Of a stretch of 48,550 nt of DNA, positions 1 through 7,413 are shown piece by piece. The notes beneath the pieces are model-generated. The model ran no database searches, had not been told where the DNA came from, and worked only from the letters and a program-made list of their open reading frames with translations. Each line of letters starts with the position of its first letter. Position 1 is the first letter of the stretch. The DNA is from Synechococcales cyanobacterium GL140_1_metabat_312 (lineage in GTDB: Bacteria; Cyanobacteriota; Cyanobacteriia; Leptolyngbyales; Leptolyngbyaceae): NCBI GenBank assembly GCA_025351345.1, contig JANXWB010000098.1, positions 1 through 48,550 of the forward strand, read 5' to 3'. Position numbers and translations under genes: made by a program.

Positions 1-1
1 A

Positions 2-97
2 TTTCTAAGCGTGACTGAAAAGGACCTACTCGGTTGGTTTACGCATTGTTGTTACTGTACAGAAGAAAACTGGCAAACCTTACTAAATGAGGGCTGA
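2..97 (+). CDS. IS630-family transposase, C-terminal end (partial)
   Basis: An open frame enters from the left edge and ends at TGA 95-97, giving the last 31 residues of a protein. It contains the string GWFTHCCYC followed by a short tail, which resembles the C-terminus of cyanobacterial IS630/Tc1-type DDE transposases. The rest of the gene lies outside the window. Downstream, positions 113-140 look like the right terminal inverted repeat of the same element, and the right end of the window begins another IS630 transposase. Family assignment is by recognition of a short segment, so it is only moderately certain. Confidence 0.6.
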   Translation, partial: FLSVTEKDLLGWFTHCCYCTEENWQTLLNEG

Positions 98-112
98 TTG
101 ACGTCCTGATTA

Positions 113-140
113 GTGCCTAACTAGATTGGGAATGGCTATA
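113..140. repeat. Probable IS630 right terminal inverted repeat
   Basis: Read on the minus strand this begins TATAGCCATT, then after five differing bases TCTAGT, then AGG.AC. The plus strand at 48413-48440, just upstream of the IS630 transposase start at the other end of the window, has the same pattern. Both blocks border TA, the target dinucleotide usual for IS630 elements. The match between the two ends is seen directly; their role as transposon termini is inferred. Confidence 0.6.
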
Positions 141-198
141 TCAAGCTTCAGTAAACTAATCTACAAACCCTGTATCTGATAATCAATAGAGAAAACCC

Positions 199-441
199 AT
201 GCAAATCACGATCGACCTACCCCAAGACCTCGAACAAGACCTCATCCACCAAGCGGCAGAATCTAATATTCCACTCCAAACCCTTGTTCTTCAAGCCCTT
301 CGTCAACTCATCCAGCCCAAATCTGTAACGATCGCACAATGGCCCGACGCAATCTTAAATTACCAAGGCGATCCAGACTTCCCCGCCTTTGAATCCTACC
401 GCGTCGAACTTCCGTCCCCCAGAGAACCGGAATTATTCTAA
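199..441 (+). CDS. Type II antitoxin, VapB-like partner of the PIN toxin
   Basis: This 80-residue protein opens with a short beta-strand-like segment (MQITIDLP) followed by a helical stretch, as in ribbon-helix-helix type antitoxins. It has the acidic/aromatic tail typical of small cyanobacterial antitoxins paired with PIN-domain toxins. Its stop codon overlaps the ATG of the next gene (TAATG at 439-443), the translational coupling usual in toxin-antitoxin operons. By family it would bind and neutralise the toxin and repress its own promoter. The toxin downstream is frameshifted, so this antitoxin may be an orphan. The DNA-binding fold is inferred from pattern only. Confidence 0.65.
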   Translation: MQITIDLPQDLEQDLIHQAAESNIPLQTLVLQALRQLIQPKSVTIAQWPDAILNYQGDPDFPAFESYRVELPSPREPELF

Positions 442-846
442 TGCGCTACTTGCTCGATACCTGCGTCATCAGCGACTTCATAAAAAATGAACCAGGCACC
501 CAAATCCGCCTCAAACAAACCCCACCTACAGCGATCGCCGTTTCCTATCATTACCGTCATGGAACTGTATTACGGCCTTGCCCTCAACCCCCAACGTGCC
601 CAGAAAATCGAATCTACGATCGCCCAATTTCTAGCCACAATCACAATTGTTCCTTTCACCCACCCAGAAGCCCAACAAGCCACCCAAATCCGTGCAAAGC
701 TCAAAACTCAAGGCCAACCGATCGGTCCTTATGACATTCTGATTGCAGCAACAGCACTTGAACATCAACTCATCATGGTTACAGCCAACCAACGAGAATT
801 TGATCGAGTCTCTGGCTTACAGACTGAGAATTGGCGACAACCCTAA
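441..846 (+). pseudogene. VapC-like PIN-domain toxin, frameshifted
   Basis: The first reading frame starts MRYLLDTCVISDF, the classic PIN-domain N-terminus with the first catalytic aspartate, and continues to IAVS near 545. The continuation of the domain (ITVMELYYGL, later GPYDILIAATAL with the second acidic cluster, then VTANQREFDRV) is in the +1 frame up to the TAA at 844-846. Dropping one T near 546 would restore one protein of about 134 residues, the normal VapC length. The family are Mg-dependent ribonucleases, often cutting tRNA. The break is either a real inactivating one-base insertion or a sequencing error; no slippery run is obvious at the site. Confidence 0.8.
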
Positions 847-907
847 AAAACTGAGTTAAATTTTAAACGATCGTTAAACTTAATCAGATAAAGCAATTGG
901 GATTTAG

Positions 908-1096
908 GTGCAGACCGATCGCATCCATCACTACTTAATCTCCGATCGTCGATTTCGGCAACGAGCGGAGCAGTACTTCACCTCATCCCAACACTTCTCC
1001 CACTTTTTGCGCCAGGTGAAAGGAAATCCACAAACGACACATGTTTTGCTGGGGAAATCAGATTTTTTACGTTGGCGTGGCATAGTGTTGAATTGA
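908..1096 (+). CDS. Small hypothetical protein
   Basis: A 62-residue frame with a GTG start and only a weak purine-rich stretch upstream. The sequence is basic and aromatic (several Arg, His and Phe) and I do not recognise it. It occupies the gap between the broken toxin gene and the methyltransferase gene and could be a remnant or a chance frame. Listed because it is the only plausible reading of this 290-base stretch. Confidence 0.25.
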   Translation: MQTDRIHHYLISDRRFRQRAEQYFTSSQHFSHFLRQVKGNPQTTHVLLGKSDFLRWRGIVLN

Positions 1097-1137
1097 GAAT
1101 TTAAGAGTTAAAGAGTTGAATTGATGGGATTAGTGCT

Positions 1138-1974
1138 GTGGGATTAGAGTCTATCCGTATTGTACTGGTTGAACCAGCGGGAGAGCGGAATCTTGGATCG
1201 GTGGCGCGGGTGATGAAGAACATGGGATTGCGGCAGTTGGTGCTAGTGAATCCGCAGTGTGATGTGCGATCGGAGGATGCGCGTCGTATGGCAGTTCGGG
1301 CAGCGGAGATATTGGATGAGGCGATTGTTGTCCCAGATTTGGCTTCGGCTCTAGACGGGTGTCATCGGATTGCTGCGACCGTGGGCCGCGAGGAAACCCA
1401 GGCAGAATCCTTACGATCGGTTGTCCCCTGGCTACTTCCCTCAAATTCTGGTGCTTCAATCCAACATTCTTCAACTCAACAGTCTCAATTCCAAACCGCG
1501 ATCATTTTCGGACGCGAAGATCATGGACTCGGGCGTTTTGAGCTGAAGTATGCACAGCGGCTGATCACTATTCCGTCTAATCCTGATTATCCATCGCTCA
1601 ATCTGGCGCAGGCTGTGGGGATTTGCTGTTATGAGTTGCACCAGCATTTGCTTGATGCCGCGCCAAGTCTGGCCGCTCCGATCGCGGCTCCATTTCAATT
1701 AATTAACGCGTTTTATTTGGGATTGGAAGAGCTGTTGCTAACGATCGGCTATCTCCACAACCACACGGCTGAAAGTCGGATGAGGCGGTTTCGATTGCTG
1801 CTCGATCGGGCCGTGCCATCGATCCATGAGATGACGATGTTAATGGGAATTTTGCGGCAGATGCGATGGGCAATTCAAGAGAAGGCAGCCCCACCCAAGA
1901 ACGCTGAACAGAAGGCTAGCAAAGCTGTCAAAGAGACTCCTACGGGAAGCGAATTTGAGTCGGATGCAAACTAA
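1138..1974 (+). CDS. TrmJ-type tRNA/rRNA 2'-O-methyltransferase (SPOUT superfamily)
   Basis: The 278-residue protein begins IRIVLVEPAGERNLGSVARVMKNMG, with the NxGSVAR signature for RNA binding in the TrmH/TrmJ branch of SPOUT methyltransferases. The C-terminal half of the domain has FGREDHGLG and later IPSNPDYPSLNLAQAV, the residues that form the trefoil knot and the S-adenosylmethionine pocket. Such enzymes methylate the 2'-O of ribose, in TrmJ at position 32 of tRNA. After about residue 165 comes a helical extension and a Lys/Ala-rich tail. Start is GTG at 1138; a short purine run lies upstream. The exact substrate cannot be read from sequence. Confidence 0.88.
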   Translation: MGLESIRIVLVEPAGERNLGSVARVMKNMGLRQLVLVNPQCDVRSEDARRMAVRAAEILDEAIVVPDLASALDGCHRIAATVGREETQAESLRSVVPWLLPSNSGASIQHSSTQQSQFQTAIIFGREDHGLGRFELKYAQRLITIPSNPDYPSLNLAQAVGICCYELHQHLLDAAPSLAAPIAAPFQLINAFYLGLEELLLTIGYLHNHTAESRMRRFRLLLDRAVPSIHEMTMLMGILRQMRWAIQEKAAPPKNAEQKASKAVKETPTGSEFESDAN

Positions 1975-2150
1975 CGAGTCATCAGATTTTTGTTTGAACT
2001 TAGTGCGATCGATGGAAAACGCTGAACTCGAAAAATAACCCGTCGTAAAAAAGTTCTTTAGGATAGAATTCCTGTTACCTGGCTAATTCTTTTTTTGCCA
2101 ACTCTTTTTATCAATTTTCTGTTCAACGACCGCTCCTCTCTCACGCCAAT

Positions 2151-3656
2151 ATGGGTAGACCAATGAAGAAATCAGGTGGATCATCATTTAAGTTTTCGTC
2201 AGGCCGATCCCGCAAGCCTCGTCGTTCTTCGCAAACCCACAATGGTGCTCCAGACTTTCTTGCCCCAGAACTTCGTCCAACTCCTAACCCGTTGCCCAAT
2301 CCTGCACCGAAATCATCTGTGGCCGATCGTCGTGCCCAACTTAAGCGTAATAAATCTCAAGGGACTTCCTCAAAAGGCTTCTTAGCATTTCTGCCGAAGT
2401 TTGGAAAAAAACGTTCGACCAAAGTTTCGACCAAAGTAGCGCCTCGTTCTGAGCCAGTGGGGGCACGGGTAGTCGAATTTCCTAAAAAGCCGCAGCGCCC
2501 TAACTTGGAAGAATTACGATCGAAACGTCGGGAACGCGCACCTCGTAAACATGCACTTTTTTCTCCGCCCGATAACCCGATTCGGATTCCCCGCCCTCGT
2601 AACCGTTCTCAAGCAGCGTTTCTGTCGGTCGTTCGGCTGTTGATTTTGGGCGTTGGGTTGGCCGTTATTTCAGGCACAATCTTGTCTATTTGGGATCCCA
2701 CCACGCATCTGACGGCGAGAGCGAATGCGCCTAGTGCGGAGGCCGATACGCCTGCTGTGGCTCAAGAAGATCCTAATCCACTGCCCCTAGGTCAAGAACT
2801 GGCATCATTAAAAACTCAAATTCAAACCCTCATTACTCAAAATGCCAAACTTTCTCCCAGTGTAATGCTGGTGGATTTGGATAGTCATGCTTATGTCGAT
2901 TTTAATGCGGAAGAAGCAAGGGCGGCGGCGAGTACGATTAAGTTGCCGATTTTGATCGCGTTTTTTCAAGATGTTGATCAAGGTAAAATTCAGCTTGATC
3001 AGCCGATCGTAATGCGTAAGGATCTAGTGGCATCTGAATCGGGTGAAATGCAGTATCAGCCTATTGGGAGTAAGTTTTCAGCCATCCAAACTGTGACGAA
3101 TATGATCACCGTGAGTGACAACACCGCAACCAATATGTTGATTGACTTACTGGGTGGTTATGACGCTCTAAACCAGCGTTTTCAGTCCTGGGGATTAACA
3201 GGAACGATGGTTCATAGTCCCTTGCCGGATATCCAGGGCACCAACATGACGACAGCGAAAGATATGGGGATGGTGATGAGTTTGCTGAGTCGAGGTAAGT
3301 TGATGTCGTTTAAATCGCGCGATCGGGTTCTCGACATTATGCGACGGGTTGAAAATAATAGTTTGCTGCCCCAAGGATTGGGCGAAGGAGCAACGATTTC
3401 CCACAAAACCGGGACGATCGGTACGATGTTAGGAGATGTTGGCTTGGTGGATACGGTCATGGGACGGCGTTATGTGGCGGCAGTGTTGGTGAAACGTCCC
3501 CGCGACGATGAACGAGCTAATTCATTGATTCAGCAAATTTCTAAACTGAGCTATCAAGCCTTTAATCAGCAAACTCCGTCTGTAGCCGCGCCTCCGATCG
3601 GAAAAAATGTTCCCAAAGATGAATCTCTCGGACGATCACGAATTGCTCAACCCTAG
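2151..3656 (+). CDS. Membrane-anchored class A beta-lactamase-like serine hydrolase
   Basis: The 501-residue protein has three parts. Residues 1-150 are very rich in Arg, Lys, Pro and Ser with no obvious fold. Residues about 155-181 form one membrane segment. From about 205 there is a penicillin-recognising serine hydrolase domain with all three signature motifs: STIK (nucleophile Ser about 261), SDN (about 322) and KTG (about 419). This architecture, a basic cytoplasmic head and an extracytoplasmic hydrolase domain, is common in cyanobacterial proteins annotated as beta-lactamase-like. Real beta-lactamase activity is not implied; a peptidoglycan-related role is as likely. ATG 2151 or ATG 2163 could start it. 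Its last 95 bases overlap an opposing small gene. Confidence 0.85.
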   Translation: MGRPMKKSGGSSFKFSSGRSRKPRRSSQTHNGAPDFLAPELRPTPNPLPNPAPKSSVADRRAQLKRNKSQGTSSKGFLAFLPKFGKKRSTKVSTKVAPRSEPVGARVVEFPKKPQRPNLEELRSKRRERAPRKHALFSPPDNPIRIPRPRNRSQAAFLSVVRLLILGVGLAVISGTILSIWDPTTHLTARANAPSAEADTPAVAQEDPNPLPLGQELASLKTQIQTLITQNAKLSPSVMLVDLDSHAYVDFNAEEARAAASTIKLPILIAFFQDVDQGKIQLDQPIVMRKDLVASESGEMQYQPIGSKFSAIQTVTNMITVSDNTATNMLIDLLGGYDALNQRFQSWGLTGTMVHSPLPDIQGTNMTTAKDMGMVMSLLSRGKLMSFKSRDRVLDIMRRVENNSLLPQGLGEGATISHKTGTIGTMLGDVGLVDTVMGRRYVAAVLVKRPRDDERANSLIQQISKLSYQAFNQQTPSVAAPPIGKNVPKDESLGRSRIAQP

Positions 3657-3828
3657 TGACAAAGACAATGCAAAAAATAATATGAATTGGAAAAATTAGA
3701 ATGCCATAGGCTAGAAAATTTGGAATGCTGTTGGTAATGGTCAAATGAACGATCGCACTTATCAAAACATACAGAATCAACAATGCGGTGAAGTTGTATA
3801 TTGAAATCCGTCTGCGATCGTTAGTCAT
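3562..3828 (-). CDS. Small two-helix membrane protein, unknown
   Basis: An 88-residue frame with a basic N-terminus (TNDRRR) and two long hydrophobic stretches at about residues 12-32 and 40-58, followed by a charged tail. This hydrophobic pattern supports a real small membrane protein, but I recognise no family. Its 3' end overlaps the 3' end of the beta-lactamase-like gene on the other strand by 95 bases, a tail-to-tail overlap. It lies just downstream of obgE on the same strand (60 bases apart) and could be co-transcribed with it. Confidence 0.5.
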   Translation of the reverse strand: MTNDRRRISIYNFTALLILYVLISAIVHLTITNSIPNFLAYGILIFPIHIIFCIVFVTRVEQFVIVREIHLWEHFFRSEARLQTEFAD

Positions 3829-3887
3829 ACTAGTCTCGCTTGTTATGTATTCAAGTTATTTGATTACACTTGTTATTTGACTACACT

Positions 3888-4943
3888 TTATTTGGTTGCA
3901 TTCGATCGGCTGAGTGGAATGCCGTAGTCGTCCAACGCATTCTCATTATCAAAGTCCAGAACACTCCAGACCTTGCGCATTAAAACGTCTAATCCCAATC
4001 GACTCACGCCAGAAATCAGAAACACCTGACTTTGGCTAGCGGCTTCGAGCTGTTCCGTGAGTTCTGCAATGATCGGATCTTCAGGATCTAGCGCATCTAG
4101 TTTATTAAATGCGACGATTTGTGGACGCTCAGCGAGTTCAGGGCGGTAGGCGGTTAACTCGTGCTGAATGGTGGTGTAGGCTCCGATCGGATCGTCGCTG
4201 GTGATATCTACTAAATGCAGCAATACTCGGGTCCGTTCGACGTGACGCAAGAAGTCGTGGCCTAGTCCAATCCCCATATGTGCGCCTTCTACAAGTCCGG
4301 GAATGTCTGCAAATACAGTCCCGTCACCGGAGGGTTTACGCACCACGCCCAGATTCGGGACGAGGGTTGTGAAGGGATAGTCTGCAACTTTGGGACGGGC
4401 GGACGACAGTGCAGAAATTAGGGTTGATTTTCCAGCGTTGGGTAAGCCGATGATCCCGACTTCGGCCAAGAGCTTGAGTTCAAGCCGAAGCTGACGTGAG
4501 GTGCCCTCTTGTCCGGGTTGCGATCGTTCTGGGGCACGGTTGCTGTTGGTTAGGAAGGCTGCATTGCCGAGTCCTCCTTTGCCTCCTTTTGCAACTGGGA
4601 GCAGCTCGCCGTGTTCGGTCAAGTCGCCGATGAGTTCTCCGGTTTCCGCATCGAAAATCATGGTGCCACAGGGGACTTCTACAATCCGATCGTTTCCCGA
4701 GGGTCCGGTGCAATCTTTAATTCCGCCTTTGGTGCCGTCTTCACCTTTGATGATACGTTGATAACGAAAGTCGAGCAGGGTCTGGAGATTTTCGTTGGCT
4801 TGCAGGATGACATCGCCGCCCCATCCGCCATTACCGCCGCTGGGTCCGCCTGTTGGCACATATTTTTCGCGCCGGAAGGACACCATTCCATCGCCGCCGT
4901 TGCCTGCGATTACTTGGATTTCAGCTTGGTCGATGAATTGCAT
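3888..4943 (-). CDS. obgE: GTPase ObgE/CgtA
   Basis: This is a complete 351-residue Obg GTPase. It opens MQFIDQAEIQVIAGNGGDG, the start of the glycine-rich Obg fold (residues 1-158; many GG pairs). The G domain follows: G1 GLPNAGKS at 166-173, G2 DYPFTT, G3 DIPGLVEGA, G4 NKLD and a G5 SGVS. Obg proteins bind the 50S ribosomal subunit and act in its assembly and in stress response. The C-terminal domain beyond the G domain is short here, as in many cyanobacterial versions. The start is fixed by the conserved MQFID. Confidence 0.97.
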   Translation of the reverse strand: MQFIDQAEIQVIAGNGGDGMVSFRREKYVPTGGPSGGNGGWGGDVILQANENLQTLLDFRYQRIIKGEDGTKGGIKDCTGPSGNDRIVEVPCGTMIFDAETGELIGDLTEHGELLPVAKGGKGGLGNAAFLTNSNRAPERSQPGQEGTSRQLRLELKLLAEVGIIGLPNAGKSTLISALSSARPKVADYPFTTLVPNLGVVRKPSGDGTVFADIPGLVEGAHMGIGLGHDFLRHVERTRVLLHLVDITSDDPIGAYTTIQHELTAYRPELAERPQIVAFNKLDALDPEDPIIAELTEQLEAASQSQVFLISGVSRLGLDVLMRKVWSVLDFDNENALDDYGIPLSRSNATK

Positions 4944-5060
4944 GGGAGATGGTTTTTGAGAACGGTTTTAGTCTGGCATCATATCGGATTTTGTATTATA
5001 AAGGCAAAAATATGAGATCTTTTGGGGGAATTTGTTAAGGATCTTCTAACCCACCCACCT

Positions 5061-5178
5061 TTACTTCACGATCGCAGACAACTCCTCTAATGTTTTCACT
5101 CTTAGGATAGGATTTAGCCTTAATCTCCCAAGTCGGAAACCTAAAACTCTTTCCAGCTTGTTTACATAAAGCCATCTG
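5061..5178 (-). pseudogene. Degenerate copy of the thioredoxin-like gene 3' end
   Basis: Read on the minus strand this stretch encodes CKQAGKSFRFPTWEIKAKSYP and then, after one extra base, VKTLEELSAIVK and a TAA at 5061-5063. The intact gene at 6819-7289 ends FGFPTWEIKGQYYPGVKTLEELSTIVK. The two DNA stretches match along about 110 bases with scattered substitutions. The fragment lacks about 12 bases near CKEAANKAG and has a one-base frameshift after SYP. The N-terminal two thirds of the gene, including the CPHC site, are absent. It is a decayed partial duplicate lying on the other side of the acyltransferase gene. The rest of the 440-base gap before that gene shows nothing else. Confidence 0.85.
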
Positions 5179-5383
5179 GAACTCTATTGCTAATCAATTC
5201 ATATCCCAACTATTCCTACCAGCGCTGTAATTATCAACATTTTTGCGTGAAGCTACTATGAATTATTCCATAAGATAAAAGGCGATCGATACGGCATTTG
5301 CAATAATATTGAGTCCATACGTATATATTTCTATCTTTACAAAAAGAAATAGAGATGTACTGTTTCGAGTAGCAGTTACCTGA

Positions 5384-6589
5384 ATGAACCAAACTTCGTC
5401 TGACCTAAAGCCTGCGTTGAGGCTACATTATCTTGATGGTATTCGGGGTTTAGCGGCTTTGTATGTGGTATTCCACCACGCTTACTTACAAGTCACAGGA
5501 CCCGAAGAATCGAAAGTATTAACAGAACAGATTCCTCCACTTGCTCTCATGAGCGTTAGATGGCTGGAGTATGGCAGCTTTTCAGTGGCTATCTTTATCA
5601 TCCTTTCAGGCTACTGCCTCATGCTACCTGTGGTTTCAAGAGGTATTTTGTCAGGCGGCTGGATTGAATATATTAAGCGGCGGGCCAAACGCATTCTTCC
5701 GCCTTATTATGCAGCGCTCGGATTGTCATTGTTACTCGTCTTAATTTTTCCATTTTTAAACAAGCCGTCCGGTACGATTTGGGATGTGACCGGGGATGCC
5801 TTTTCATTACAATCAATTTTGTCTCATTTGTTTTTGATTCACAATTGGAAAGGTGCGTGGGCCGCGAAGATTAATTATCCGATGTGGACTGTCTCGACGG
5901 AGTGGCAGATCTATTTCTTGTTACCTTTGATATTGCTTCCGTTGTGGCGAAAATTTGGGCTGTGGGTAATGACGATCGCGGCTATTTTTATTGGCTTTGC
6001 ACCCCATTATTTACTGAATGGTTTTCTCGATCGGGCGAAGCCTTGGTATTTTAGTTTATTTGCTTTAGGTGCGGCGGCGGCAGTGATTAGCACCTCCACT
6101 GAACCCAAATATATCAAGCTTCGTCAGCAAATTCCTTGGGGTATTGTCGCGACCTTTTTTGTAGCATTGCTTTCGGTTATTGTGATTCCTCAGGAGCGAA
6201 GTTGGCTCGATACTCATGAAATGGTGTCAGATCAGTTGGTTGCGGGGATGGCGTTCTGTGTCTTGGTGCAATGCACTCAAACGGCAATGAATGGCAAAAT
6301 GATTGAGTCAAATAGCCCACGAACTTGGTTGCTAAAGCTATTAAGTCATTCTTGGGCGATCGGTTTGGGTGCATTTTCCTATAGCTTATATCTGGTTCAT
6401 GCTCCAATTTTGGCGTTGATTGACCTACCCTTAAAGGCCGCACATGTTTCATTGACCTTACGACTTGTCATTGGATTGGGTGTAAGCGTTCCAATCTCTG
6501 TCGGTGTTTCTTATTTGTTCTATTGGGTTTTTGAACGGCCTCTGATGCGACGATCGAATACAACGAATAAATCAAATGTAAATGGGTAA
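5384..6589 (+). CDS. Acyltransferase-3 family membrane protein (OafA/YrhL-like)
   Basis: The 401-residue protein begins LHYLDGIRGLAALYVVFHHAYL, the hallmark of acyltransferase family 3, with the R-G-L and a conserved His (FHH) in the first helix. About ten hydrophobic segments follow. YIKRRAKRILPPYY matches the family's second conserved block (basic loop before helix 3). These inner-membrane enzymes transfer acetyl or other acyl groups to extracellular polysaccharide, lipids or glycans. The substrate cannot be inferred, and no sugar-biosynthesis genes flank it. ATG 5384 is the only sensible start. The gene lies between a broken and an intact copy of a thioredoxin-like gene, and a MITE-like repeat begins at its stop codon, so it may be an insertion. 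Confidence 0.9.
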   Translation: MNQTSSDLKPALRLHYLDGIRGLAALYVVFHHAYLQVTGPEESKVLTEQIPPLALMSVRWLEYGSFSVAIFIILSGYCLMLPVVSRGILSGGWIEYIKRRAKRILPPYYAALGLSLLLVLIFPFLNKPSGTIWDVTGDAFSLQSILSHLFLIHNWKGAWAAKINYPMWTVSTEWQIYFLLPLILLPLWRKFGLWVMTIAAIFIGFAPHYLLNGFLDRAKPWYFSLFALGAAAAVISTSTEPKYIKLRQQIPWGIVATFFVALLSVIVIPQERSWLDTHEMVSDQLVAGMAFCVLVQCTQTAMNGKMIESNSPRTWLLKLLSHSWAIGLGAFSYSLYLVHAPILALIDLPLKAAHVSLTLRLVIGLGVSVPISVGVSYLFYWVFERPLMRRSNTTNKSNVNG

Positions 6590-6786
6590 GGAGCGAGGAT
6601 TTAATAAGATCGACATTTTCAATTAAGACATTAACACTCAAAATCTTCTCATTGGGTTTAGGACACGGCAGGCCATGTCCCTACAGATCTAGGCTCCAAG
6701 TCCCGTAGGGGGATGGCTCGCCGTGCCCCAAACCTAATGAAGAAATCGAATAAACTTTACAATTTATTTAATCCTCATTTCTAAGG
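6590..6786. mobile_element. MITE-like palindromic repeat, copy 1
   Basis: About 197 bases form one long imperfect inverted repeat. The left inner arm at 6641-6686 (ATTGGGTTTAGGACACGGC..., then GGCCAT.TCCCTAC) matches the reverse complement of 6702-6748 (ATTAGGTTTGGGGCACGGC...). The outer ends also pair: GAGGATTTAATAAGAT at 6595 against GAGGATTAAATAAATT read backwards from about 6783. A second copy lies at 45999-46196. No coding frame is present. It starts right at the stop codon of the acyltransferase gene and could act as a hairpin in that transcript. Confidence 0.72.
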
Positions 6787-6818
6787 ATGTTCTGATCGAT
6801 AATCTTTTGAACAACATT

Positions 6819-7289
6819 TCATTTCACGATCGTAGACAACTCCTCTAATGTTTTCACTCCAGGATAATATTGACCCTTAATTTCCCAAGTCGGAAACCCA
6901 AAACGTTCTCCAGCCTTATTTGCAGCTTCTTTACATAGACTCACCTGTGCATTTTTACCATCTTTAGCACATTCAATTGGGGCCACGATTGCAAAGGCAT
7001 TTTTACCAAACATTTCGCCTTGATCATGACAATGGGGACACCAATAAGCGGTATAAACTTTTGCGTTTGCTTTTTTGAGAGCTGCGGCCAACTGCATAGC
7101 CTGAGGTGTGGAAGTATTTTTCAAAACCAACTGCTTCTCTACTTTCGATCGCGCCTTACCATCCATTCCAGTATTGACAGGTTCAACAGCAGTAGTAGGA
7201 CTTGAAATGCTACTCGGAGGTATCTCTATCTTATTGGTGCAGCCTGTAAGACAAAGAATAGCTGCGATCGAATAATGGCGGACGTTCAT
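6819..7289 (-). CDS. Thioredoxin-like lipoprotein, related to the VKOR-fused Trx domain
   Basis: From ATG 7289 this gives a 156-residue protein: a short signal peptide with lipobox LTGC (Cys 17), a Ser/Thr/Pro-rich linker, then a thioredoxin fold with WCPHC at 83-87. The pattern YWCPHCHDQ, then IECA, CKEA and FPTWEIKG closely resembles the thioredoxin domain fused to cyanobacterial VKOR, the thylakoid or periplasmic disulfide-forming enzyme. Here it stands alone and is lipid-anchored, so it probably acts in oxidative folding outside the cytoplasm. An upstream in-frame ATG at 7349 would hide the signal peptide and is unlikely. A decayed partial copy of the gene is at 5061-5178. Confidence 0.85.
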   Translation of the reverse strand: MNVRHYSIAAILCLTGCTNKIEIPPSSISSPTTAVEPVNTGMDGKARSKVEKQLVLKNTSTPQAMQLAAALKKANAKVYTAYWCPHCHDQGEMFGKNAFAIVAPIECAKDGKNAQVSLCKEAANKAGERFGFPTWEIKGQYYPGVKTLEELSTIVK

Positions 7290-7413
7290 CGGAGTACCTG
7301 TGAGAAGCGTTAATATGTTAAATGAATTATAAGTGTGAATCATAAGCAATATTTACCTCGATCGCTAAAATAAGATTCTCATTAAACTCTCTACTCTGCT
7401 ACACCGAATTTCA

